DNA of 21,194 nt from Candidatus Bipolaricaulota bacterium (lineage in GTDB: Bacteria > Bipolaricaulota > Bipolaricaulia > RBG-16-55-9), in the NCBI GenBank assembly GCA_018609825.1, contig JAHEOA010000211.1:1-21194 (forward strand), read 5' to 3'. Every line of letters starts with the position of its first letter. Position 1 is the stretch's first letter. Shown here in pieces: positions 1 through 6,577 of the stretch. The position numbers were made by a program, and so were the translations under genes. The notes under the pieces were generated by a model. It saw only the letters and a list, made by a program, of their open reading frames with translations, was not told the origin of the DNA and ran no database searches.

Positions 1-2
1 AA

Positions 3-920
3 CGCGAGCCCATGTCCCTCGGCGAGCTGCCCACGCCGGTCTATCCGCGCGCGGTGGAGCCGCTGAGCGAGAGCGACGAGGAGAAGATGAGCGCGGCGCT
101 GCGCCAGCTGGTGCAGACGAAGGCGACGCTCAGCCTCCATCGCGATGACGTCACCCACGAGACGATCCTTTCGGGCATGGGCGACACCCAACTGAACGTC
201 TTCGTGAAGCGACTGAAAAATCGCTACGGCACGGGCATCGAGCTCAAACGGCCCCTGGTCCCCTACAAGGAGACGATCACGGCCCAGACCGAGGGCAACT
301 TTCGCCACAAAAAGCAGACCGGCGGCCGCGGCGAGTTCGGCGAAGTCTATCTGCGCATCGAGCCCTTGGAGCGCGGGACGGGCTTCGAGTTCGCCGACGA
401 GATCAAGGGCGGCGTCATCCCCAATCAGTTCATCCCGGCCTGCGAGAAGGGGATCGTCGAAGCGATGGAGCAGGGCCAATACGGCTATCCCATGACCGAC
501 GTGCGGGCGGCCGTCTATTACGGCAGCTATCACTCCGTGGACTCCTCGGAAGGGGCGTTCAAGGTCGCCGCGTCCCAGGCCTTCCAGATCGCCGTGGACA
601 ACGACAACCCCGTGCTCTTGGAGCCGGTCATGAAGCTCGACATCCGCGCCCCGTCGGCCTACACGGGCGACATCATGAGCAACCTCTCGGGCAAGCGGGG
701 CCGCGTGCTCGGCATGGAGCCGGACGAGACCGGGACCGAGCACATCCAAGCGGAGGTTCCCCTGGCGGAGATTCAGGACTACGCGTTGGAGTTGAAGTCG
801 ATCACGCAGGGCCGAGCGCTGTTCAAGCTCACCTTCGATCACTATCAGCCGGTGGCGTCGCCGCAACTGGCCGAGGAGCTGCTGGGACGCGAGCGCCGCG
901 ACGGCGGCGCCGACGCGTAG
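3..920 (+). CDS. Elongation factor G-like translational GTPase, C-terminal part (5' end outside window)
   Basis: The frame is open to the left edge of the window, so the ATG at position 12 is probably an internal methionine and the GTPase domain lies outside. What remains (about 300 residues) covers EF-G domains III to V. It has the domain IV region GGRGEFGEVYLRIEPL, the segment GSYHSVDSSEGAFKVAA and the closing FDHYQPV typical of EF-G tails. The stretch RHKKQTGGRGEFG resembles the EF-G-like paralogue group more than canonical FusA, whose equivalent is usually of the VRQSGGRGQYG type. The role of these paralogues is not well settled; canonical EF-G drives ribosomal translocation. The next gene starts 8 bases after the stop on the same strand, so the two are probably co-transcribed. 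The family is certain; the paralogue type is inference. Confidence 0.92.
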   Translation, partial: REPMSLGELPTPVYPRAVEPLSESDEEKMSAALRQLVQTKATLSLHRDDVTHETILSGMGDTQLNVFVKRLKNRYGTGIELKRPLVPYKETITAQTEGNFRHKKQTGGRGEFGEVYLRIEPLERGTGFEFADEIKGGVIPNQFIPACEKGIVEAMEQGQYGYPMTDVRAAVYYGSYHSVDSSEGAFKVAASQAFQIAVDNDNPVLLEPVMKLDIRAPSAYTGDIMSNLSGKRGRVLGMEPDETGTEHIQAEVPLAEIQDYALELKSITQGRALFKLTFDHYQPVASPQLAEELLGRERRDGGADA

Positions 921-928
921 ATCGTCCG

Positions 929-1342
929 ATGGCATTGAAGACGATCTCCGTTCAGACCCGACAGAGCCAGGAGTTCATCGACATCACCGACCGCGTGGAG
1001 AAGGCCGTCCGGGAGATCGGGCTGAGCTCCGGGTCGTGCCTGCTCTACGTGCCCCACACCACCGCCGGGATCACCATCAACGAGACGGCCGATCCTGCGG
1101 TCAAGGACGACATCGTCGACGCGCTCCAGCGCCTGGTGCCCGCCTCGCTCGCCTATCAGCACGTCGAGGGCAACGCGCACGCCCACATCCAGGCCAGTCT
1201 CATGGGATCGTCGGCCTTGATCGCGATCGAGGAGGGCCGGCTCGTCAAGGGAACCTGGCAGGGCGTGCTGTTCGGCGAGTTTGACGGTCCGCGCGAGCGC
1301 TCGGTCTGGATTCAGCCCTTGGGCGCGCCCACGGCCGAGTAG
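929..1342 (+). CDS. YjbQ/UPF0047 family protein
   Basis: A 137-residue protein with the family's usual length. It has the conserved HTTAGITINE block (residues 43-52), the histidine-rich EGNAHAHIQASLMG segment (80-93) and the GTWQGVLFGEFDGPRER block (108-124). YjbQ proteins form small beta-sandwich trimers. Some members show weak thiamine-phosphate synthase activity, but the physiological role is unresolved. It starts 8 bases after the EF-G-like stop and I see no good Shine-Dalgarno sequence, so translation may be coupled to the gene before it. It ends 53 bases from the convergent glycosyltransferase gene. Confidence 0.93.
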   Translation: MALKTISVQTRQSQEFIDITDRVEKAVREIGLSSGSCLLYVPHTTAGITINETADPAVKDDIVDALQRLVPASLAYQHVEGNAHAHIQASLMGSSALIAIEEGRLVKGTWQGVLFGEFDGPRERSVWIQPLGAPTAE

Positions 1343-1357
1343 CTGGCCGCGGGCGGT

Positions 1358-1377
1358 GCCGCGCGGTGCCGCGTGGC
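1358..1377. terminator. GC hairpin between convergent genes, possible bidirectional terminator
   Basis: The 53-base gap between two converging stop codons holds three imperfect copies of a 10-base unit (about GCGCGGTGCC, 1351-1380). The centre folds as a 7-pair stem (1358-1364 with 1371-1377, one G-T pair) around GGTGCC. There is no T-run, so it is not a classical intrinsic terminator. Its position suggests transcription ends here from one or both sides. Confidence 0.35.
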
Positions 1378-1395
1378 GCCGTGCGTTGACGGCCG

Positions 1396-2523
1396 TCAGG
1401 TGCCGATGCGGGCGCCGACGTCCAGACAGACTTGGGCGATCCGGCGTGCGGCCTCGGGCTGAGCCAGCTCACGGGCCCGTCGGCCCATGCCCTCGCGCTC
1501 GTCCGGATGGTCGGCCAGATGGCGGAGGGACGCCACGGCCCGGTCCCGCTCACGGCCGTCGTAGCCGACGCCGTGGCGCTCCACGAACTCGGCGTTGCCT
1601 TCCTCTTGGCCCGGCAGGGTCTGGGTGATGATCAAGGGTCGGCCACTGGCCAGCCCTTCCGTGATGCTCTGGGGACCGCCCTTGGTCATGACGACGTCGG
1701 CGGCGTGCATCAGCTCGGACATGTTCTCGACAAACCCGTAGACCTGCGTCGGGATGCCCCAGTCCCCCGCCTCGAGCTTCGCCTCCAGTTGCTCGTTCCG
1801 CCCGCAGACGACGATCAACTGCAGGTCGACCCCGGAAGATCCGATCTCGGCCACGAGCCTGTCCAGGCCGCCGGAGCCCTCGCCGCCGCCGACGAGCAGT
1901 GCCGTAAAGCGTTCCGGATCCAGTCCCCAGCGTTCGCGCAGCCGAGCCGGCGGCGTCTCGATCGTGCCGAAGGCGCCCAAGATGGGCAGGCCCGTCTGCG
2001 TGATCAACTCGGGCGGGGCGCCGAAGCCGAGCACGGCCTTGTGGGCCTCGTTCGTGGCGACGGTGTAGCGGTCGATGCCGTCCTCCACCCAGCTCCGATG
2101 GACCGTGACCAGTTCGGTCACCGTGGCCACGATCGGCAGATCCGGATCGACCCGATCGCGGGCCTGCACAAGCGCCCGATTGCACAACGGATGCGTCGTG
2201 ACGACGACGTCGGGACGTCGATCCGCGAGCAGACGTTGGAGCTTGGGCACGAGCGGCTTGGTGGAGGTCTCAAACAGCGTGCGATACACGGCGGGTCGGT
2301 CCATGGCGTGGAACGCCCAGCCGTACAGATGGGGCAGGTAGCGCGACACGGGCCCGTAGAGCCGCGTGACGCGATCGAACAGCGCCGGGTTCTCCAAGTC
2401 GAAGACGTCGACGATCTCCGTGGCGACGCCGTCCGGAGCCAGATCGTAAAGCGCTCGCTGCACCGCCAGCGACACGCTCCGGTGCCCGCCGCCGGTGTTC
2501 GACATCAGGATCAACACGTTCAT
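1396..2523 (-). CDS. MGDG synthase-like / diacylglycerol glycosyltransferase (GT28-type)
   Basis: A 375-residue GT-B glycosyltransferase. The N-terminus SNTGGGHRS (residues 8-16) is the glycine loop and histidine typical of the MGDG-synthase domain. The segment around 136-157 has the family's conserved HxxW (H142, W145). A second Rossmann half follows (LLVGGGEGSGG, 209-219), with the sugar-nucleotide site KGGPQSITEGLASG (281-294) and PGQEEGN (304-310). Relatives transfer glucose or galactose from UDP-sugars to diacylglycerol at the membrane, making glycolipids; the sugar and acceptor here are not determinable. The site has KGGP where many relatives have KPGG. The ATG is preceded by GGGAG. The gene lies alone, behind a probable promoter near 2.7 kb with two repeated palindromic motifs. 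Polysaccharide or peptidoglycan-type GT28 activity is less likely. Confidence 0.88.
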   Translation of the reverse strand: MNVLILMSNTGGGHRSVSLAVQRALYDLAPDGVATEIVDVFDLENPALFDRVTRLYGPVSRYLPHLYGWAFHAMDRPAVYRTLFETSTKPLVPKLQRLLADRRPDVVVTTHPLCNRALVQARDRVDPDLPIVATVTELVTVHRSWVEDGIDRYTVATNEAHKAVLGFGAPPELITQTGLPILGAFGTIETPPARLRERWGLDPERFTALLVGGGEGSGGLDRLVAEIGSSGVDLQLIVVCGRNEQLEAKLEAGDWGIPTQVYGFVENMSELMHAADVVMTKGGPQSITEGLASGRPLIITQTLPGQEEGNAEFVERHGVGYDGRERDRAVASLRHLADHPDEREGMGRRARELAQPEAARRIAQVCLDVGARIGT

Positions 2524-2685
2524 GCGCGTCTCCCAGCTTGTGAGGGGCTCATCCGCCTCCTTCGAGCACCCGCTCGGGACGGGAGCGATTCCGCAGTGGG
2601 CCTCATCCGCAGTCAGCCCCCGTCACGCTGACCGACAACAGAGCGGCACAAAGCCCAGACTGTCGCGTCTGGCATGTCCGCTCAA

Positions 2686-2713
2686 ATTGCTAGCACATCC
2701 GATTGCTAGCACA
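2686..2713. repeat. Tandem 12-bp direct repeat, each containing the palindrome TGCTAGCA
   Basis: ATTGCTAGCACA occurs exactly at 2686-2697 and again at 2702-2713, 16 bases start to start. Each copy contains the 8-base palindrome TGCTAGCA. The block is flanked by a wider inverted repeat: CAAATTG and CATCC (2683-2689, 2696-2700) against GGATG and CAATTTG (2723-2727, 2729-2735). The local base composition is far more AT-rich than the surroundings. It overlaps the candidate promoter on the minus strand, so an operator for a dimeric regulator is the natural reading. Confidence 0.75.
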
Positions 2714-2731
2714 CCCGGTAGCGGATGTCAA
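2703..2731 (-). promoter_or_regulatory. Probable promoter of the glycosyltransferase gene with overlapping operator
   Basis: On the minus strand a perfect -35 TTGACA (2726-2731) is followed after 17 bases by TAGCAA (2703-2708). Transcription would start near 2696, giving a leader of about 170 bases. One repeated 12-mer covers the -10 box and part of the spacer, and the second covers the predicted start site. This is the layout expected of a repressor-controlled promoter. The gene-free stretch 2524-2881 otherwise shows only a weak plus-strand candidate (TTGCGG at 2733, TACCAT at 2756) for the next gene. Confidence 0.6.
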
Positions 2732-2881
2732 TTTGCGGCTGCTCAGGCCCAGCCGTACCATGGCCTGCAGCATGCGAGTTTACAGAACCTGCAGCCGTTC
2801 TCGCCCGACGCCGATTGACGGGCCGAGCGAGATCGACCTCGCCAAAGCGAGCCGAGATCTCAGTGAGGGGGCGGATCGCCC

Positions 2882-3268
2882 ATGAAGAGCGTCGTCGAGT
2901 TTCTCATCGCCATTGCGGTGATCATTGGCGTGGCCACGGCGATCAGCAGCAGCATCACGCCGCCCGAGACCACGCGCAGCGACCTGCAAGCGACGATCGA
3001 TGGGCTGCTTACCCGCGAGGAGGTCACCCTGTCCGCGTTCGTCGCGGAGCTGGGCGAGCCGAAGAACGTCAAGAACGTCCCATGCGCCGGGAAGACGTGC
3101 ATCCGGGCCACCTGGGACATCGGCATCGGGTCCAATCCCTGCTGGCAGCGGCTCGTCGTCGTGCTGAACGAGGCCGAGCGGAACGTCTTCATGGCCGAGC
3201 AGCTCCCCGTCGCGGCCATCGGCAGCGAGGACGAGGGTGACCTGCGGTGCGTTGAGGTCAATCGATAA
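2882..3268 (+). CDS. Hypothetical membrane-anchored or secreted small protein with four cysteines
   Basis: I do not recognise this 128-residue protein. It starts with one hydrophobic segment (residues about 5-22, FLIAIAVIIGVATAI) with a lysine at position 2, so it is either exported with an uncleaved anchor or carries a signal peptide. The remainder is soluble and has four cysteines (C68, C73, C87, C123), which could form two disulfides outside the membrane. A G-rich stretch (gaggggg) lies about 10 bases before the ATG. It stands between a divergent glycosyltransferase gene and a Nudix gene that seems to have its own promoter, so the neighbours give no clear hint of function. A longer frame on the opposite strand looks like a shadow of this gene and the next one. 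Confidence 0.7.
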   Translation: MKSVVEFLIAIAVIIGVATAISSSITPPETTRSDLQATIDGLLTREEVTLSAFVAELGEPKNVKNVPCAGKTCIRATWDIGIGSNPCWQRLVVVLNEAERNVFMAEQLPVAAIGSEDEGDLRCVEVNR

Positions 3269-3275
3269 CGTTCGC

Positions 3276-3304
3276 TTGCGCGGAACCGGCTTACCGCCTA
3301 AGCT
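3276..3304 (+). promoter_or_regulatory. Candidate promoter of the Nudix gene (near-leaderless)
   Basis: TTGCGC (3276-3281), a 17-base spacer and TAAGCT (3299-3304). The ATG of the Nudix gene is at 3317, so the predicted leader is only about 6 bases, and no Shine-Dalgarno sequence is present. Confidence 0.5.
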
Positions 3305-3316
3305 CCCTTCACGGTC

Positions 3317-3970
3317 ATGAGCGAGCGCTACTACGTCGAAACCGACGGCCAGGTCTATCTCGTGCCCCGCCACGGGCGCTGGACGCTTCCGGACGACACC
3401 GACGGCCTCCCCTTCGAGGTCGCCTCGCACGGCCGTATGATGGTCCAGGGCGAGGACGTCGTTTACTGTACCCCGCAGCTGGATGAGCATCCCCACGAAT
3501 GGCACCACAAGGACGACTTGCCCGGCATGGACGACGCCGAGCCGATCGTCCGCGAGGCGGTCCACTACACGCTGCCGAGGGTCGTGGCCGAGGCCGTCAT
3601 CGAGCGCGACGGCCGCCTGTTGCTTGTCAAGCCTTCCCGGGGCTTCAACGAGGGCTTCTGGACCCTGCCCGGCGGCTTCGTCTCCTACGGCGAATCGCCT
3701 GCCGAATCCGTCGCCCGCGAGGTGCGCGAGGAAGTCGGCGTGGGCTGTCAGATCGGGGAATGCCTCGGCGTGGAGACGTTCATGGGCCGCGCGTCGTTCT
3801 ACACCTGGCACATGTTCTTCTATCGGGCCGATGTGGACAGCGATGACTTCGAGCCGCCCGTGGATGAGATCCAGGACGTTCGCTGGTTTGGCCTGCACGA
3901 GGCCGTTGACGCGCTGCGCGGCGTGATGGAGCGCAAGCTCCAGTCGCTGATGGCGGAAGGTCGACTCTAA
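3317..3970 (+). CDS. Nudix hydrolase with N-terminal extension
   Basis: A 217-residue protein with a complete Nudix box at residues 120-142, matching GX5EX7REUXEEXGU with G120, E126, R134, E135, E138, E139 and G141. Nudix enzymes hydrolyse nucleoside diphosphates linked to another moiety, with metal bound by the box glutamates. The substrate is not predictable here. The Nudix fold covers about residues 85-217. The first 85 residues are an extra, histidine- and aspartate-rich segment (HPHEWHHKDDLPGMDD at 58-73) that is not part of the fold and lacks the zinc-ribbon cysteines of NudC. The stop codon overlaps the convergent gatA stop by 4 bases. A short-leader promoter precedes it. Confidence 0.93.
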   Translation: MSERYYVETDGQVYLVPRHGRWTLPDDTDGLPFEVASHGRMMVQGEDVVYCTPQLDEHPHEWHHKDDLPGMDDAEPIVREAVHYTLPRVVAEAVIERDGRLLLVKPSRGFNEGFWTLPGGFVSYGESPAESVAREVREEVGVGCQIGECLGVETFMGRASFYTWHMFFYRADVDSDDFEPPVDEIQDVRWFGLHEAVDALRGVMERKLQSLMAEGRL

Positions 3971-5373
3971 GTCCGGCTCTGCTCGTAGGCGTAGGCGGCG
4001 CGCAGGATCGTCGGCTCGCCCAGTTGGGGCCCCACGATCTGCATCCCGAAGGGCATCTCATCGACGACGCCGCCCGGGATCGAGATCCCGCACAGGCCCG
4101 CGAGGCTCACCGGGGCCAAAAACGCGTCAATGAGATACATCTGCAGCGGGTCGGCCGTGCGCTCCTCCAGCTTGAACGGTGCCACGGGCGAGGTCGGCGT
4201 CAAGAGCACGTCGACCTGATCGAACGCCGCCTGGAAGTCGCGCCGGATGAGCGTGCGCACCCGCTGGGCCTTCCCGTACCACTGGTCGTAGTAGCCCGCC
4301 GAGAGCGCGTACGTGCCGAGCATGATGCGGCGCTTCACCTCGGGGCCGAATCCGGCGTGTCGAGTTTCGGCGAACATGGCCTCCAGGCCCTCGTCGCTGG
4401 CGCGTTGGCCGTAGCGGACGCCGTCGTAGCGGGCCAGGTTGGCGCTGGCTTCCGCGCCGGAGATGAGATAATAGGCGGGCAGGGCATGCTCGGCGTGGGG
4501 CAGCTCGACGTCCACGACCTCGGCGCCCAGTTTGCCAAACGACGCTGTCCACTGCTCGACGCAGGCCTGAGCGTCGGGCGCCAGCTGCTCGACGAACTCG
4601 CGAACCAAGCCGACTCTCAGCCCCTCGATGCCTTGATCGAGCCCTTCGCTGTAGTTGATCCCGCCGTTGTCGATGGAGGTGGCGTCGTGGGGATCGGGGC
4701 CCGCCATGATGGACAGGACCAGCGCGATGTCGCGAACGTTGCGCGCGATCGGCCCGATCTGATCGAGCGACGAGGCGTACGCGATGAGGCCGTAGCGGGA
4801 GACGAGGCCATACGTCGGCTTGAGGCCGACGACGCCACAGAAGGACGCGGGCAATCGGATCGAGCCGCCCGTGTCGGTGCCGAGCGCGACGGGGGCCATC
4901 CCGGCTGCAACCGAGGCGGCTGAGCCCCCGGACGACCCGCCCGGCACTCGGCTCGGATCGACGGGATTGCCCACCGGGCCGTACGCGGAATTCTCGTTGG
5001 ACGAGCCCATGCCGAACTCGTCGAGGTTGGTCTTGCCCAGGATCGTCGCGCCCGCCTCGCGCAGCCGGGCCACGGCGGTCGCGTCGTAGATGGGTCGGAA
5101 CCCCTCCAGTAGACGAGATCCGCATGTGGTGGGGAAGTCTCGCGTCGAGATGAGGTCCTTGACGGCGATGGGCACCCCCTTGAGCGGACGGGCTTGGAGG
5201 TTGGCCGCTTGCCGCTGGAGATCGTCCCAGTTGGGGAGGCTGAGGTAGGCGTTGATCGCGTCGTTCTGCGCGTCAATCGAGTTGCGGAGGTCGGCGACGA
5301 TCTCGTCGAGTTGAATCTCGTCCCGCGAAAGCGCGTCGATCAGTTGATGGAGCGGGCGTTGGTTGAGACCCAC
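3967..5373 (-). CDS. gatA: Aspartyl/glutamyl-tRNA amidotransferase subunit A
   Basis: A 468-residue amidase-signature enzyme. GatA is the glutaminase subunit of GatCAB, which converts Glu-tRNA(Gln) or Asp-tRNA(Asn) to the amidated form. The Ser-cisSer-Lys triad is present: K72 in GVPIAVKDL, S147 in GGSSGGSAAS and S171 in DTGGSIRLPASF, with the same mutual spacing as K79/S154/S178 of Staphylococcus aureus GatA. Specific GatA stretches such as GLKPTYGLVSRYGLIAYASS are also visible. The C-terminus is a little shorter than usual (about 485). The start is GTG, chosen because the protein aligns from there and GAGGA lies 5-9 bases upstream. No gatB or gatC is nearby. The gene begins 29 bases after a tRNA-Leu gene and I see no separate promoter or terminator between them, so it is probably read from the tRNA promoter. 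Confidence 0.95.
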   Translation of the reverse strand: MGLNQRPLHQLIDALSRDEIQLDEIVADLRNSIDAQNDAINAYLSLPNWDDLQRQAANLQARPLKGVPIAVKDLISTRDFPTTCGSRLLEGFRPIYDATAVARLREAGATILGKTNLDEFGMGSSNENSAYGPVGNPVDPSRVPGGSSGGSAASVAAGMAPVALGTDTGGSIRLPASFCGVVGLKPTYGLVSRYGLIAYASSLDQIGPIARNVRDIALVLSIMAGPDPHDATSIDNGGINYSEGLDQGIEGLRVGLVREFVEQLAPDAQACVEQWTASFGKLGAEVVDVELPHAEHALPAYYLISGAEASANLARYDGVRYGQRASDEGLEAMFAETRHAGFGPEVKRRIMLGTYALSAGYYDQWYGKAQRVRTLIRRDFQAAFDQVDVLLTPTSPVAPFKLEERTADPLQMYLIDAFLAPVSLAGLCGISIPGGVVDEMPFGMQIVGPQLGEPTILRAAYAYEQSRT

Positions 5374-5402
5374 GAGATCCTCGCTTTATGGAGGCTGGAA
5401 TC

Positions 5403-5489
5403 TGGTGCCGGGGGAGGGATTCGAACCCTCACGGGCAAAAGCCCACAGATTCCTGAGACCTGCCTGTCTGCCAATTCCAGCACCCCGGC
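5403..5489 (-). tRNA. tRNA-Leu (anticodon CAG)
   Basis: On the minus strand the sequence folds as a class II tRNA. The 7-pair acceptor stem is GCCGGGG with CCCCGGC, the anticodon stem is CAGGT/ATCTG around loop CTCAGGA (anticodon CAG at 5453-5455), and the long variable arm has stem GGGC/GCCC with a TTTT loop. The T-arm is GAGGG-TTCGAAT-CCCTC, the discriminator base is A, and CCA is encoded (5403-5405). The long variable arm, A73 and CAG anticodon identify leucine, reading CUG codons. Confidence 0.97.
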
Positions 5490-5499
5490 AGGCTGCGCT

Positions 5500-5528
5500 A
5501 TTGTAGGAAGGGCCCCATGAGTTGTCAA
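5500..5528 (-). promoter_or_regulatory. Strong promoter of tRNA-Leu (and probably gatA)
   Basis: A perfect -35 TTGACA (5523-5528), a 17-base spacer and TACAAT (5500-5505), 10 bases before the first base of the tRNA. The -35 overlaps the -35 of the divergent lipid-kinase promoter (TTGTCA, 5522-5527), so the two share the centre TTGTCAA. Confidence 0.85.
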
Positions 5529-5550
5529 GAACCCCGATTCGCCCTACAGT
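5522..5550 (+). promoter_or_regulatory. Promoter of the YegS-type lipid kinase gene
   Basis: TTGTCA (5522-5527), a 17-base spacer and TACAGT (5545-5550). The transcript would begin near 5557, about 23 bases before the ATG at 5580, with no clear Shine-Dalgarno sequence. It is back to back with the tRNA-Leu promoter. Confidence 0.75.
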
Positions 5551-5579
5551 GAGCTCGATCGTTCGCCCTCGACTCCGCC

Positions 5580-6476
5580 ATGGCGACAAGTTCGGCTGAG
5601 ATACTGGCTATCGTCAATCCCGTCTCCGGTCGCGGCCGCACGCGGCGGCTGTGGCCGCGGTTGGCCCGACAACTGGCATCGCTCGGCGTCACCGTCCGTC
5701 CCATCTTCACGGATGGCCCCGGTCATGCCCGATCGTTGGCGGCCGATGCCGTTGAGTCGGGAAGCAAGAAGATCGTCGGGGTGGGCGGGGACGGGACAAT
5801 CCACGAGATCGCCAACGCGCTGATCGGCACTGAGGTATCCTTGGGGATCCTGCCCACCGGCGGGGGCAACGACTTCAGTAAGGGGATCGGCGTGCCGCTT
5901 GATCTCCTCCAGGCCGTCAAGGCGATCGCGCGTCCCCGAGGCCATCGCGTCGACGTTGGTCGACTGGGCGACGAGTGCTTCATCAATGGTCTGGGCATCG
6001 GCCTGGACGGCGCGGCCTCGCTGCGCTATCGCTACATGCGCCGACTGCGCGGAGAGCTCGGCTACGTCTGGAGTGCCGTCCGCGAGGCGCTGACCTTCCG
6101 CGCCTTTGATGCGCAATTGCGGACGGAGCACTGGACCCATACGGGCAAGGTCCTGTCCGTGGGCGCCACGAACGGGCCCTACCACGGCGGCAACTTCCGC
6201 GTCGCTCCCCATGCTCGGGCGGACGACGGCGCGCTCGACGTCTACGTGGTTCGCCCTGTGGCGTATTGGACGAGACTGAGCAAGCTGGCCCGCATCCGGC
6301 GCGGGGCGCATCTGGACATGCCCGAGTTCGGCCTGGAGCGCGCCCCCTGGATGGAAGTCGAGCTCGACGGTCCCATTCCGGCTCACATGGACGGCGAGCC
6401 CTTGACGTTGCCCGCAGGGCGAGCGCGGGTCGAGATCGTGCCCTCCGCGCTGACCGTGCTCTTGCCCACGGACTGA
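5580..6476 (+). CDS. YegS/DagK-type lipid kinase (diacylglycerol kinase catalytic domain)
   Basis: A 298-residue protein of the usual length. It has the nucleotide-binding IVNPVSGRGR (residues 11-20), the catalytic GGDGT (69-73) in VGVGGDGTIHEIANAL, the PTGGGNDFSKG block (92-102) and a C-terminal beta-sandwich (from about 165 to the end) with AHMDGEP. Relatives phosphorylate diacylglycerol, phosphatidylglycerol, or sphingosine-type lipids at the cytoplasmic face of the membrane; the substrate here is unknown. GGGNDFS replaces the commoner GTGNDFA. It is transcribed divergently from tRNA-Leu through overlapping promoters and appears monocistronic. The convergent DUF389 gene ends 101 bases downstream. 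Confidence 0.93.
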   Translation: MATSSAEILAIVNPVSGRGRTRRLWPRLARQLASLGVTVRPIFTDGPGHARSLAADAVESGSKKIVGVGGDGTIHEIANALIGTEVSLGILPTGGGNDFSKGIGVPLDLLQAVKAIARPRGHRVDVGRLGDECFINGLGIGLDGAASLRYRYMRRLRGELGYVWSAVREALTFRAFDAQLRTEHWTHTGKVLSVGATNGPYHGGNFRVAPHARADDGALDVYVVRPVAYWTRLSKLARIRRGAHLDMPEFGLERAPWMEVELDGPIPAHMDGEPLTLPAGRARVEIVPSALTVLLPTD

Positions 6477-6577
6477 TCACTGCGAACGTTCAGTTCAGCC
6501 GTTGCCCTAAGCTGGGCCACCATTGACGCCACTGGCCTGACAGACTTGGATGCCCGTCCGGAAGCCCCCTGCGCGGG

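Noticed and set aside
2520..2552. Ten-codon leader frame overlapping the glycosyltransferase ATG, with AAGGAGG upstream
   Set aside because: The SD lies only 3 bases from its ATG and the peptide has no attenuator features. A chance frame is as likely, although the ATGA overlap is noted.
1432..2631. Long open frame on the plus strand opposite the glycosyltransferase
   Set aside because: It mirrors the real gene in the antisense direction, as happens in GC-rich DNA, and its translation is low-complexity without family motifs.
2780..3898. 372-codon minus-strand frame across the small membrane protein and Nudix genes
   Set aside because: The Nudix box and the signal-anchored protein on the plus strand are clearly coding; the antisense frame has no recognisable domain.
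6477..6577. Promoter-like TAAGCT between the lipid kinase and DUF389 genes
   Set aside because: No -35 at proper distance and no gene follows on that strand; both flanking genes converge here.
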